A DNA stretch of 64,000 nt from an uncultured Prevotellaceae bacterium. GTDB taxonomy: Bacteria > Bacteroidota > Bacteroidia > Bacteroidales > Bacteroidaceae. The position numbers were made by a program, and so were the translations under genes. The notes beneath the pieces are model-generated. The model was not told where the DNA came from and searched no databases. It saw only the letters and a program-made list of their open reading frames with translations. The stretch spans positions 20,142 through 84,141 of the forward strand of contig ONKY01000083.1 in the NCBI GenBank assembly GCA_900318585.1. Direction: 5' to 3'. Every line of letters begins with the position of its first letter. Positions within the stretch are counted from its first letter, which is position 1. Positions 44,239 to 53,237 of this stretch are shown piece by piece.

Positions 44239-45612
44239 TTAAATCAAATTCAACTGGTGGAGGAAGATAAAGAGGATACAAATAGGACAGACATATTTTA
44301 CCAGGAAAAGGAACAAGTGGAAGAAGCGGCCACGCAGCGTGCCCCAGTTGGTAAACTCGTCTTTCACTATGTGGTGCGGCACGAACCATCCTATGAAGAT
44401 GCAGGTCAGGAAACCTACCATGGGCAGGAATATCTGCCCGGTGATGAAGTCGAACCAGTCGAACAACGGTTTGCCAAACAGTGTCAGCGCGTCTGTGGCA
44501 CCGAGCGACAGCGAGCAGAAGGCTCCGATGATACAGGTGGATACCGTGACGATGAGCGCAGCCTTCCTGCGGGTGATGACCATCTCTTCCTGGAAGAAGG
44601 CTGTTGATACTTCATGCAGCGAGATGAGCGACGTCAGCGCCGCCATTGACAGCAACGTATAGAACAGTAGCTGAATGAAATAGCCTATGGCGGGCCATTG
44701 GCTGAAAGCCTGCTGGAACACGTTGGGCAAGGTAATGAAGATGAGTGACGGGCCGCTGTCTGGGCTAACACCTACGGAAAAGGCTGCCGGGAAGATCATC
44801 AGGCCGGCCAGAATGGCCACAATACAGTCGATGATGCCAATCTGGACGGCAGAGTTCGTCAGGTTCGTGCTACGTGAGAAGTAGCTGGCGTAGGTGCAAA
44901 GGCAGCCCATGGCAATGGAGAGCGAGTAGAACGACTGCCCTAAGGCGGCCAGGAAAACGTTACTGTTAATCTTTTCAAAGTCGGGTTTGAAGAGGAACTC
45001 TATTCCCTTCTGTGCGCCAGGCAGCAGGCAGGAAGCAACAACGATAATGAGTAGCAGGATGAACAGTGTGGGCATCATTATCTTCGACGCGCGCTCAATG
45101 CCGTCGCGAATGCCGTGCGCAATGATCAGATAGGTAATGAGTAGAATGATGACGGTCCAGAAGATGGGCTTCACCGGGTCGCTGCTCAGAGTGGCAAAAT
45201 ACTGTAGGAAATAATCAGGTGAGCCACTCATCTTGCCGATGAGCGAAGCCCAAATGTATTGCAGGCACCAACCGGAGACTACGGCATAGTAGCCCGTGAT
45301 GAGAAATCCCGTCAGGACGCCCATATAACCGATAATTGACCATGCCGTGCCGCCCGACAGCTTGCGGAAAGCCCTCGCAGTGTTGGCCTGTGCATGACGG
45401 CCGATGATAAATTCGCTAATCATGCATGGGATACCCAATAGCAGTACACAGACAATGTAAATCATAATAAAGACGGCACCGCCATTCTCGCCTGTCATGT
45501 AAGGGAAGCGCCAGACGTTGCCTAAGCCCACGGCAGAGCCTGCCGTGGCCAGGATGACGCCCAGTTTGCTGCCGAAATTTGCTCTTTTTACCGTACTTTC
45601 CTGTCTTGCCAT
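44239..45612 (-). CDS. Sodium-dependent transporter, NSS family (first of tandem pair)
   Basis: 457 residues from ATG 45612, which aligns with the start of the neighbouring paralog; the frame is open to 45852 but that extension crosses two promoters and the VanZ gene start. N-terminal KLGVILATAGSAVGLGNVWR and YMTGENGGAVF are family motifs. About eleven to twelve membrane segments. Probably an amino acid importer. It leads the two-gene unit, with a -7 box at 45638-45645 divergent from the VanZ promoter. Confidence 0.93.
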   Translation of the reverse strand: MARQESTVKRANFGSKLGVILATAGSAVGLGNVWRFPYMTGENGGAVFIMIYIVCVLLLGIPCMISEFIIGRHAQANTARAFRKLSGGTAWSIIGYMGVLTGFLITGYYAVVSGWCLQYIWASLIGKMSGSPDYFLQYFATLSSDPVKPIFWTVIILLITYLIIAHGIRDGIERASKIMMPTLFILLLIIVVASCLLPGAQKGIEFLFKPDFEKINSNVFLAALGQSFYSLSIAMGCLCTYASYFSRSTNLTNSAVQIGIIDCIVAILAGLMIFPAAFSVGVSPDSGPSLIFITLPNVFQQAFSQWPAIGYFIQLLFYTLLSMAALTSLISLHEVSTAFFQEEMVITRRKAALIVTVSTCIIGAFCSLSLGATDALTLFGKPLFDWFDFITGQIFLPMVGFLTCIFIGWFVPHHIVKDEFTNWGTLRGRFFHLFLFLVKYVCPICILFIFLHQLNLI

Positions 45613-45633
45613 ATTCACTTTTCTCGTCAATCG

Positions 45634-45665
45634 TTTGCAAAAGTAACAAAAAATATCTACTTTTG
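45634..45665. promoter_or_regulatory. Divergent promoters of the NSS pair and VanZ gene
   Basis: Plus strand: TTTG 45634-45637 and TACTTTTG 45658-45665, 20 bp apart. Minus strand: TACTTTTG at 45638-45645. The two sites overlap, so transcription in the two directions may compete. Confidence 0.65.
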
Positions 45666-45685
45666 CACCATAATTGACAGTAAAA

Positions 45686-46102
45686 ATGAAAAAAACGCGG
45701 CAATTTGCAACATTTCTCAACAGCGTTATCCGGAAATATCCGTTTTCCGTATTTTGCTTTGCCTGTATCTGGGTGCTCTCACTTGTACCCTTTTTCCCTG
45801 AGACACCTCTTGACAATGTGGAGTTCATTGACAAGTGGGTACACTTCGTCATGTATGGCGGCTCCTGCCTTGTGCTCTGGTTAGAATATTTACGTCGCCA
45901 TCGTAAGGCCGACTATAGGAAGCTCTTCTGTTGGGCGTGGCTGATGCCCTGCCTTATGGGTGGGCTATTAGAGCTGATGCAGGCTTACTGCACGACGACA
46001 CGCAACGGCGATTGGCTCGACTTTCTCGCTAATGCAACGGGCGTGACGCTGGCAGCTGTCATTGGCCTCGGATTATGTAAGGTAATTGGTAAAAGTGAAT
46101 AG
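45686..46102 (+). CDS. VanZ family membrane protein
   Basis: 138 residues, four hydrophobic segments, with the VanZ pattern DKWVHFVMYG in the first half and GGLLELMQAY plus NGDWLDFLANATG in the second. The family is named for a teicoplanin resistance protein, but most members have no proven role. ATG 45686 is 20 bases after the -7 box. The stop codon lies inside the inverted repeat that separates it from the SusD gene. Confidence 0.88.
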   Translation: MKKTRQFATFLNSVIRKYPFSVFCFACIWVLSLVPFFPETPLDNVEFIDKWVHFVMYGGSCLVLWLEYLRRHRKADYRKLFCWAWLMPCLMGGLLELMQAYCTTTRNGDWLDFLANATGVTLAAVIGLGLCKVIGKSE

Positions 46103-46171
46103 TGAATAATTTGCTGCCGCCATCCCTTCTGCTGAAATGGGACGGCGGCAGCAAATTATTCACTATTCACT
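46094..46171. terminator. Bidirectional terminator, 33-bp inverted repeat
   Basis: Arms 46094-46126 and 46139-46171 (AGTGAATAGTGAATAATTTG then CTGCCGCCATCCC) pair with one mismatch around a 12-base loop. It separates the convergent VanZ and SusD genes and includes the VanZ stop (46100-46102). The outer parts are AT-rich repeats of the TATTCAC type. Confidence 0.85.
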
Positions 46172-46184
46172 ATTACCTATTCCT

Positions 46185-48050
46185 TTATTTCATCGGCAGG
46201 TACCAATTCTTTTCGTCAAGAAGGGAGACAGTTGGATGTTTGTAGGCGAGTTTGCGGGCGAGCCACTGGCTGCCGAAGTCGCTGGCATACAAACCTGCAT
46301 GGTTCTTGTGACGGGCTATGCGGGTGAGGTCGCCGAATCGGTTTCCTTCAAATGCGAGCTCCAATGCCATCTCGTCGCATATCAGGTCTTCCACCGCATT
46401 AATGGTGTCGGCCTTGGTATACTGTGCGTTGATAGAGAATTGTGATGTCAACTCTTTCAGCTTGCGGCCTACGATAGTGTAGTACTGATAGGGTGAGAAG
46501 GAACCCTGAGTATAATATGTGCCGCGGCTGTGAATACCCCAGTTGTCCTCAAAGATGGCGATGTTTTCGCGAGAGAGGAAGGGTATGGTCGTGCCGAGCA
46601 TTTGAATGGTCTCCGGCTGCAGGTAGCGTCCTGCTTCGATGTCTGTGCTGTCACCCTCAACAACGTATGAGGTGAGGTCGTCATTGATGCCGTCCTTCAG
46701 GATGGCGAACGCAGCATCGGGATACCCCATACGGTTAAGAGCCTCAGCCAGTCGCAGGTAGACGGTGGAGGTGCGGTAGATGGGGATATTGGCACTAGTA
46801 AACTTGATCATGACAGCGAACGCGGAGTCGTTCTTGGCTACCTGTCGCATGGTGATGAGCCGCCGCAGGTCGCCGAAGTCGGCAGTACGCACTACGGTGG
46901 TACCTCCCATTGGTGCTGTGGGGGTGTAGTAGTACTCCTGTGCATCTGAGAGGGTGATGTAGGAAGCGGAGGCATCTATCTGCCGTTCCACCAAGTAACG
47001 TTCTGAGGACGAGGCTGAGCCGCCCGTGGTGCTGTAGAAGTCGTAGCCGAAGTATCGGGGCAGCTCTGTCACCACACCGCGCAGCTTGTTGGCTGCCAAC
47101 GGTATGTAGGTGATGATGTCGTTCGTGCTGGTGATGTTAAAGATAGAGGACCAGTTGTAGCCTCTCGTGGTCATGGAGAAGGTAGGCGGCAGCTTGTCGT
47201 CCAACTGTCTGCGCAGGTAGCTGTCCGTCAGGTCGATGTAGGCCTGTTCCATAGGCCACTCATTGGTCTTGAGGAAGTTGAAGTAGTAACGGGCAGCCTG
47301 TTCATACTGATGGGTTTCAAGGAAGAGGTCGCCTAATACCAGGTCAACAGGCATCATCGTGAGGCTTGACACCACGTTTTTCTCCTGTGGGTTGTCGCTG
47401 TCGCTACTATTGAGCACGCCGGCACTGATGTTCCCGTATGTGGGTACCGGGGTACCGCTGAACTTGATGAGCTCTGGTGCCAGTGCGTCGCAGATGCCCT
47501 GCAAGTCCTTGGTGGGCAGCTGTGCATTGGCTTCGCTGATGCTCACGATGGGCTCGGTGTAGAAGGGCACTTCGCCGTAGTTCTTACAGAGCTGCATGTA
47601 AGCCCATGCCCTGATGGCCAATGCCTGCACATATTCGGGTATCGCCACCACGCGGCTCCCTGTCCGCAGGGTGGTGTCGCGGTGGGCAATGAAATAGTTG
47701 CAGTTGTTGATGACGCGGTAGTATAGGTAGGTGGAGTCGTACTTGTTGGTGGCGTCTGCCGAGAAGTCGGCCAGGCGACGAAGGTCGGTCTCCGTGTAGG
47801 TGTTCGTGGCAGTGAGGTCACCGCGCATCTCGCCCGTCATGACATACTGGTCGGCCAGTTGCTGTAGGCTTCTGAGTATACCCAGCGTGTAGAACATGGA
47901 GTCCGTCTTCTCGTTGAGTTCCGGGTCGAAGATGAGTCGGTCGCTGTCGGCATCAAACAGATCCTCACAGGAAGAGAGCGCTACGCTAAACAAGAGTGCT
48001 ACGCTAAATGATAAAGAATAAATGATAAATGATAAATATCTGAGTCTCAT
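46185..48050 (-). CDS. SusD/RagB family lipoprotein (end of FAS1/SusCD operon)
   Basis: 621 residues from ATG 48050 (ATG 48080 is possible). The lipoprotein signal ends at VALSSC, followed by EDLFDADSD. The helical N-terminal part has SusD patterns (YVQALAIRAWAYMQLCKNYG, DLVLGDLFLETHQYEQAARY). SusD-like lipoproteins form the lid on a SusC channel and capture ligand at the cell surface. It pairs with the SusC gene just upstream (stop 48106). The signal peptide LSFIIYSLSFSVALLFSVAL is encoded by AT-rich tandem repeat DNA (47979-48038) like that in gene gaps. It is the last gene before the inverted-repeat terminator at 46094-46171. Confidence 0.9.
   Translation of the reverse strand: MRLRYLSFIIYSLSFSVALLFSVALSSCEDLFDADSDRLIFDPELNEKTDSMFYTLGILRSLQQLADQYVMTGEMRGDLTATNTYTETDLRRLADFSADATNKYDSTYLYYRVINNCNYFIAHRDTTLRTGSRVVAIPEYVQALAIRAWAYMQLCKNYGEVPFYTEPIVSISEANAQLPTKDLQGICDALAPELIKFSGTPVPTYGNISAGVLNSSDSDNPQEKNVVSSLTMMPVDLVLGDLFLETHQYEQAARYYFNFLKTNEWPMEQAYIDLTDSYLRRQLDDKLPPTFSMTTRGYNWSSIFNITSTNDIITYIPLAANKLRGVVTELPRYFGYDFYSTTGGSASSSERYLVERQIDASASYITLSDAQEYYYTPTAPMGGTTVVRTADFGDLRRLITMRQVAKNDSAFAVMIKFTSANIPIYRTSTVYLRLAEALNRMGYPDAAFAILKDGINDDLTSYVVEGDSTDIEAGRYLQPETIQMLGTTIPFLSRENIAIFEDNWGIHSRGTYYTQGSFSPYQYYTIVGRKLKELTSQFSINAQYTKADTINAVEDLICDEMALELAFEGNRFGDLTRIARHKNHAGLYASDFGSQWLARKLAYKHPTVSLLDEKNWYLPMK
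47979..48038. repeat. Repeat DNA coding for a signal peptide (SusD, 46185 gene)
   Basis: Two copies of GCTACGCTAAA and four of (A)ATGATAAA-like units on the plus strand. The DNA shares GAGCGCTACRCTAAA with 53123-53137 in the next lipoprotein gene but one. Confidence 0.75.
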
Positions 48051-48105
48051 AACCTTTACTTCATTTATTTTATATTTCATATTTTTTCTTTAAGGCGAAG
48101 CCCGC

Positions 48106-51100
48106 TTACAGGTTAATCTTCATTCCAAGGGTGAATGTACGTCCCAATGCCACGTTGCCTGCATCAATACCCTGATAGAGTACGGCATTGTTGACGGACA
48201 TTTCCGGGTCATTGCCTAAGTAGCGGGTGAGGGTGAACAGGTTGTTGGCCTCTGCCCAGATGCTCAGTCCCTGCAGCCACGAGAGATTGACGGGAACCTT
48301 GTACGTGAGGTTGATGGTCTTCAGCCTCAGGTAGGAACCGTCCTCTATCCATCGGTCGCTGAAGCGTGCATTACCCATGGGGTCGCCATAGCTGATACGT
48401 GGAATGTCCGTTTGCTGTCCCTCGGCACGCCAGCGGTTGGTCATGGCTGTGGTTTGGTTGAAGAAGTTATAACCTCCCTCCAGCAGCGAGCGCTGGTAGT
48501 TGTAGATGTCGTTGCCCAAGGAGTAGTTGAAGCCTACGTGGAGGGTGAGGTTCTTCCAGCTGACATTGGCGAAGATATTGCCGTAAAGGTCGGGGTTGGG
48601 ATTGCCGATGATGGTTTTGTCTGCCTGACTGATTTCTCCGTCGCCGTTGAGGTCAACAAACTTCATGTCTCCTGCCAGGAACGGCTGGTGTGCGCCCGTC
48701 TCGTCGGTCAGGAACAGGTATCCTCCCTTGCCTGCCGAGGCGGCTTCCTGGTCGGTTTTCAGTACACCGTCGGTCTTGTATCCGTAGAACACTCCCACAG
48801 GCTGTCCAATGATGGTGGCAATGTTGTCCGTTCCATAGATGCTGTTCGTATAGCCCTGTGCCGACAGCTGTCCGTCCAGGTAGATGCGAGCGTCGTTGGG
48901 CAGCGATTTCACCTTGTTCGAGTAGTGTCCGGCGCTGGCACCCACTTCTACGTTGAGGTCACGCGTGACTACGGGCTTTGCCGTCAGTGTCACCTCGAAG
49001 CCCGTGTTGTCAAGCGACCCGCCATTGCTCCAATAGCTGTTGATGCCGGCTACGGGATTGTCGAACGACTTCAGGGTGAGCAGGTTTTTGGTGTGATTCA
49101 TGTAGTAGTCGAAGTCAACGCCTACGCGGTTGTTCAGGAGCCACGCCTTCACCCCTACGTTCATCTTGCCGGTCTGCTCCCACGTGATGCTGTTGTTGCC
49201 GATGTTGTCCAGCACGGCAGCCGTGGAACGGTACAGGTATTTGGCCACGCTGAACGACGTGCGGGCGGCATAGTTGTTGATGTCATCGTTGCCGCTGATG
49301 TCGTAGCCCGCCTTCGCCAGCAGGTAGTTCACCACGCTGCCCTTCGGGAACCACTCCTCGTTGGAGAGCACCCATCCCAGTTGCAGGCTGGGGAATACGC
49401 CCCACGACACACCGCCGAGCTTGAATCCCCCGTCGGCATCCTTGCCGAAACGGCTGCAGCCCTCTACGGTGAAGGCCAGCTGTGCGAAATACCGGTTGCG
49501 ATAGTTATAGTCCACATTGGCATACCACGACAGCGTGCGCCAGGCATCGTCGGTACCCGTGGCGTCGATGAAGTCCATGTTGGTCGATATGTTCGGCGTC
49601 TTGTCGTTGCCCGCCGAGGAATACTGTCCCTCTGGCTGGTTATCGTCGAAAGCAAACGACAGGTAGCGCACGCCGCCGTAGGCATCGACGAAATGCTCTC
49701 GCAGCTGCTTCGTCCACTGCAGGCGCAGGTCGCCTGCCACGCTCACCTCCTTGGAGAACATTGACATGGCCATGTTCTGCACGCGTCCTATGCCGTCGAT
49801 GAGGAACGTGGGCATACCGCCTGCGGGCCTATAGTATCGCTGCGACACGCGGTCGAGCGTATAGCTGAAGGTGCCCGTCAGGCTCAGCGCGTTGCTGAAC
49901 ACGTAGCGGGGCGCTATGACCGTATTGAAGTGCGTCATTTCCGAGCGGTTCTTGTTGACGGCGCTGCCGTTAGCCAGCAGGGCCGTAGGATTACCCAACG
50001 ACAGGTCGCTGTCAATCATCGTCAGGTAGTCGTCGGCATCCGACAGCGTAGTAGAAAGCTTGCGCGTCACATTATTATAGGTATAGGGATTGAGGAACGG
50101 CGACTTGATGAGCGCCAGGAACGTGGGCGACGCCACCGTTCCCGTCAGCAGGCTTTCCGGCGCACCGTTGTCGAACACGTCGCGGTTGATCTTCGTGTAT
50201 GACATGTCGAAGCGGGTGGTCAGTCGGTCAATGATGGTGAGGTCGGAATTGAACCTCACGTTCAGGCGGTTGAAGCCGTTTTCGCGCGCCGTGCTCTGTC
50301 CGTCGGTATAGCCCAGCGACAGGTTATACATACCGATGTTGTCACCGCCCTGCACATTGATGTTGTAGTTCTGATGGAGTGCCTGATGGTACACCTCCTG
50401 CTTCCAGTCGGTTTGGTTATGGTACTTGGAATAGTAGTACTTAGCGGGGTCATCTATCAGGAACTTGAACGTCTCCGGGTCGGAGAAGAGACTGATGTCC
50501 GGGTGGGTGCCCAACATCTCTGTGGCATAGATGCGATACTGCTCGGGGTTCATTACGTCGGGCGTGCGTGGCACCATCGTCACACCCACGCCTATGTTGG
50601 CATCTATGCGAGTGGCCATGCTGTGTCCGCGTTTCGTTTCAATGAGTATCACTCCGTTGCCGCCCTTAGCGCCATAGATGGCGGTGGCATTCTTCAGTAC
50701 CGTCACCTTGTCTATGTCCTCAGGGTTGATGTTCAGCAGCATATTGGTATAGTCGCCGTCATGGAGCGAAGACCGTGTCTGCTGCATGTCCTGGATAATA
50801 CCGTCAATGACTATCAGGGGCTGGGCATTGGCCGTCAGCGAGTTCAAACCTCGAATGAACATGGCAGAGCCATAGCCGGGACCTCCCGAACGGCTGATAC
50901 TCCGTACGTCGGCACCCAAGGTTCCCTCCACGTCGGTTTCAATCGTTTGTGCCGTGGTATTGGGCAGTGTGGCCGTCGCCTCCGCGCCGATGTGTGTTGT
51001 CTTGTCGTACATGACACGGAACTTATCGCTCAGCAGTTCTATGTGCAGTTCTGTGCCCGGGCGTCCCAGTCCCACATGCTGGCTCAGGTATTCCGGTGCA

Positions 51101-51426
51101 TGGACATAGAGTGCGGTGGCAAACGTGGGCACTTTGATGACAAACTTGCCGTCCTCTTCGGTCATGGCTGTGTAGTTCCGGTCATTAAGCGCCTGAACCA
51201 TGATGCCCGCCAAGGGTTCCTTGGTAGCTGCATCGATACAGATGCCCTTCACCTCCATCGTGGGGTAGGATGGCACCTTTGCCACAATCTTCTTCTTGAC
51301 TTCCACCGTCTCGTCGTCAAAGTCATCGTCCTGAGCAAAGACAGCCTGGGAACCCATCACCAACAGACAACAACCAACGATGGTTATCTTACTGGTCAGT
51401 ATTCTTATCATAGATTTCATATTCAT
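48106..51426 (-). CDS. SusC/RagA TonB-linked outer membrane protein (second pair)
   Basis: About 1106 residues. Signal peptide (CCLLVMGSQAVFAQ), an acidic segment, a carboxypeptidase-regulatory-like domain (about 55-130), the plug (about 160-285, MFIRGLNSLTANAQPLIVID) and a 22-strand barrel ending in aromatic-poor INL (FTLGMKINL). This is the TonB-dependent pore that imports ligands handed over by SusD. The start is ATG 51426; the TTG at 51432 is less likely. The gap to the upstream FAS1 gene is about 25 bp, and to SusD downstream about 55 bp. Ligand unknown. It differs from the other SusC of the operon (57182) in its extra acidic N-terminus and is not a recent copy. Confidence 0.93.
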   Translation of the reverse strand: MNMKSMIRILTSKITIVGCCLLVMGSQAVFAQDDDFDDETVEVKKKIVAKVPSYPTMEVKGICIDAATKEPLAGIMVQALNDRNYTAMTEEDGKFVIKVPTFATALYVHAPEYLSQHVGLGRPGTELHIELLSDKFRVMYDKTTHIGAEATATLPNTTAQTIETDVEGTLGADVRSISRSGGPGYGSAMFIRGLNSLTANAQPLIVIDGIIQDMQQTRSSLHDGDYTNMLLNINPEDIDKVTVLKNATAIYGAKGGNGVILIETKRGHSMATRIDANIGVGVTMVPRTPDVMNPEQYRIYATEMLGTHPDISLFSDPETFKFLIDDPAKYYYSKYHNQTDWKQEVYHQALHQNYNINVQGGDNIGMYNLSLGYTDGQSTARENGFNRLNVRFNSDLTIIDRLTTRFDMSYTKINRDVFDNGAPESLLTGTVASPTFLALIKSPFLNPYTYNNVTRKLSTTLSDADDYLTMIDSDLSLGNPTALLANGSAVNKNRSEMTHFNTVIAPRYVFSNALSLTGTFSYTLDRVSQRYYRPAGGMPTFLIDGIGRVQNMAMSMFSKEVSVAGDLRLQWTKQLREHFVDAYGGVRYLSFAFDDNQPEGQYSSAGNDKTPNISTNMDFIDATGTDDAWRTLSWYANVDYNYRNRYFAQLAFTVEGCSRFGKDADGGFKLGGVSWGVFPSLQLGWVLSNEEWFPKGSVVNYLLAKAGYDISGNDDINNYAARTSFSVAKYLYRSTAAVLDNIGNNSITWEQTGKMNVGVKAWLLNNRVGVDFDYYMNHTKNLLTLKSFDNPVAGINSYWSNGGSLDNTGFEVTLTAKPVVTRDLNVEVGASAGHYSNKVKSLPNDARIYLDGQLSAQGYTNSIYGTDNIATIIGQPVGVFYGYKTDGVLKTDQEAASAGKGGYLFLTDETGAHQPFLAGDMKFVDLNGDGEISQADKTIIGNPNPDLYGNIFANVSWKNLTLHVGFNYSLGNDIYNYQRSLLEGGYNFFNQTTAMTNRWRAEGQQTDIPRISYGDPMGNARFSDRWIEDGSYLRLKTINLTYKVPVNLSWLQGLSIWAEANNLFTLTRYLGNDPEMSVNNAVLYQGIDAGNVALGRTFTLGMKINL

Positions 51427-51452
51427 CTGCAATCCTATATTGTTATGTAATA

Positions 51453-53210
51453 TTACCTATTGTCTCCCGTGTCATATTTATAGTCAGGATGCTCCTTTAT
51501 GTAGGCATCCATCTCTTTCGGTCGCAGTATCACACAGTCTATTCGCAGTGTGCGGTCATACTTGGCACGTTCTCTGGATGGCACCATGCTGTTGATGCGC
51601 ATATAGGGATAATAGTTGCCTGTTCCTACGTAGGCCATGGGGAAGGTAAAGTCTCCAATATAGACGGTATCAATCTGTGTGGAGTCATTGCTGAAATAAG
51701 TCTCTACTGTCCACGAACGGTCGGAATCCTTGTTTTTTCCGTTTTCCTGAGCATATCCCATGGAAACATTGAAACGGTTGGGCTTGGTTTCGCGGCTGGG
51801 ACTGTCGATGTTGGCGGGCACCATCACGATGTAAACGCTGTAGGTGGTGGATCGTACGCCGGGCAAATAGAACACGATGCCGGGGTTCGTGCTCGAGTTG
51901 AGCGGTTGCACTTCCACATAGCTATTTTTCGACAGGCGTCCAGTCACCTCAGGGTTCTGTGTGCCTAAAGGAATGCTCACTCGTTGTGGCCCTGTGGCTA
52001 CGTTCACCCAACTGGATTGATAGGCTGTGTTTTCTGCCTCAAGGATGAGTTCGGGATTCCATACCGTCCAGGGGAACAGCCGAAGGCTGTCAGTGATGAA
52101 TGCCACACCGTTGCTCTTGTCCACCCGAGTTGAACCCTCAAACAGTCTTGCAGCATCTTCACTGAAGATTTTGCTTCTGGTAGTGCCGTAGAGGGAGTCG
52201 CAGCGCAGCGTCTCACCCGTCTTCAAGTTTCCCAGCTTCTTGTTGTCGTAGAGATTGTTGTTATAGAACAGATAGCCAGTGAGCATCAAGTTGACAATAG
52301 AGTCCTGCAAGTACTTCACGTCTGCGAGGTTGATTGTTACCAGTTTCTTTTCACTGTCAGTAGAAGTGTTCTCCATAAACTCGAACGAAGGCCGGTAGTT
52401 GTAATACTGTAGGATCTGATTCTTTGCCTTGATCCAGGCCTCATTGGTGGGCACAATCATGGAGTAGTTACTATCTTCGCGGTTGATGTATGCATTATAA
52501 CGGAGATAGAGATCATTGTGCTTGTCGAAGATGGAGTCGAGATAGGTGATTTTTCCGTCCACAGGAGGGCCTTGAATACTCAGCTCCTCATTGAGTTTCT
52601 TGACGTCATAACTATGGAAGAAGTTACTGACGGAGTCGATGGGATAATCATAGTTATTGAGCGACTCGTAGATGTTCTGCATAAAGGGAATCTTGCCATC
52701 GATGGTATGGATGATTCCATTCTCCGATGCCAGGTTTGCTTGGGAGACATTGACGCCCTCAATGTTATAGCTTTGTGAGCCACCGAAAGACATCACCTTC
52801 TCATTGAGTGTGCAAATGCGCTTGTTAATGGTGCCTGATGCCTGGTAGTTGCTACGTGCTATGTGGTTCTCAATGAACTCCCTCTGCAGTCGGTCTATGC
52901 TCAGTGCCGACATCGCCTCGTAGTCGAAGCTCCCGTTGACAGGAGCCCACACCGTGTAGGTCTGTGAGGCACTCAAAATCTCGTCGTACCCAGCCTTCTT
53001 CAGCAAGGAAGCAAACTGCGAGAGGTTGCCGTTGCGCTCAATGTTCTGCCAAATGGTGGCCTTCTGAGTGTCAAGCAGCATCTTGTCTGCCTCATAGTGG
53101 TCATCCCAGTCGGCACAGGAAATGAGCGCTACACTAAATGATAAATGACAAATGATAAAGGATAAACCTATCAGAAGTCTTCTATATTTCTTGGTAATCA
53201 TAATTCTCAT
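51453..53210 (-). CDS. FAS1 (fasciclin) domain lipoprotein with C-terminal beta domain
   Basis: 585 residues. The lipoprotein signal ends at VALISC, followed by ADWDDHYEAD. Two fasciclin-like domains: TVWAPVNGSFDYEAM (about 90) and SMIVPTNEAWIKAKN (about 250). The C-terminal about 200 residues form a beta-sandwich-like, possibly ligand-binding domain (SYVEVQPLNSS, VIYLPGVRSTTYSVYIVM-like). FAS1 domains mediate adhesion and carbohydrate or protein binding. It stands between another FAS1 gene and a SusC gene, so it is probably a surface partner of the second SusCD pair. Its signal peptide LSFIICHLSFSVALISC is encoded by repeat DNA (53126-53166). Confidence 0.85.
   Translation of the reverse strand: MRIMITKKYRRLLIGLSFIICHLSFSVALISCADWDDHYEADKMLLDTQKATIWQNIERNGNLSQFASLLKKAGYDEILSASQTYTVWAPVNGSFDYEAMSALSIDRLQREFIENHIARSNYQASGTINKRICTLNEKVMSFGGSQSYNIEGVNVSQANLASENGIIHTIDGKIPFMQNIYESLNNYDYPIDSVSNFFHSYDVKKLNEELSIQGPPVDGKITYLDSIFDKHNDLYLRYNAYINREDSNYSMIVPTNEAWIKAKNQILQYYNYRPSFEFMENTSTDSEKKLVTINLADVKYLQDSIVNLMLTGYLFYNNNLYDNKKLGNLKTGETLRCDSLYGTTRSKIFSEDAARLFEGSTRVDKSNGVAFITDSLRLFPWTVWNPELILEAENTAYQSSWVNVATGPQRVSIPLGTQNPEVTGRLSKNSYVEVQPLNSSTNPGIVFYLPGVRSTTYSVYIVMVPANIDSPSRETKPNRFNVSMGYAQENGKNKDSDRSWTVETYFSNDSTQIDTVYIGDFTFPMAYVGTGNYYPYMRINSMVPSRERAKYDRTLRIDCVILRPKEMDAYIKEHPDYKYDTGDNR
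53126..53166. repeat. Repeat DNA coding for a signal peptide (FAS1, 51453 gene)
   Basis: GCGCTACACTAAATGATAAA followed by TGACAAATGATAAAGGATAAA on the plus strand. Similar ATGATAAATGATAAA runs lie at 47979-48038 and, reversed, in the gap at 57144-57180. Confidence 0.75.
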
Positions 53211-53237
53211 TTTTCAATTCTCAATTGTCAATTATCT

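Noticed and set aside
42865-45612. A single split gene instead of two sodium symporters
   Set aside because: Each frame has its own full set of family motifs and full length; they are tandem paralogs.
45613-45852. Longer N-terminus for the first NSS transporter
   Set aside because: The extension would cover the promoter at 45638-45645 and the VanZ promoter and start, and lacks similarity to the paralog.
48412-49764. Plus-strand open frame of 450 codons opposite the SusC gene
   Set aside because: Antisense shadow; the minus strand has full SusC plug and barrel features.
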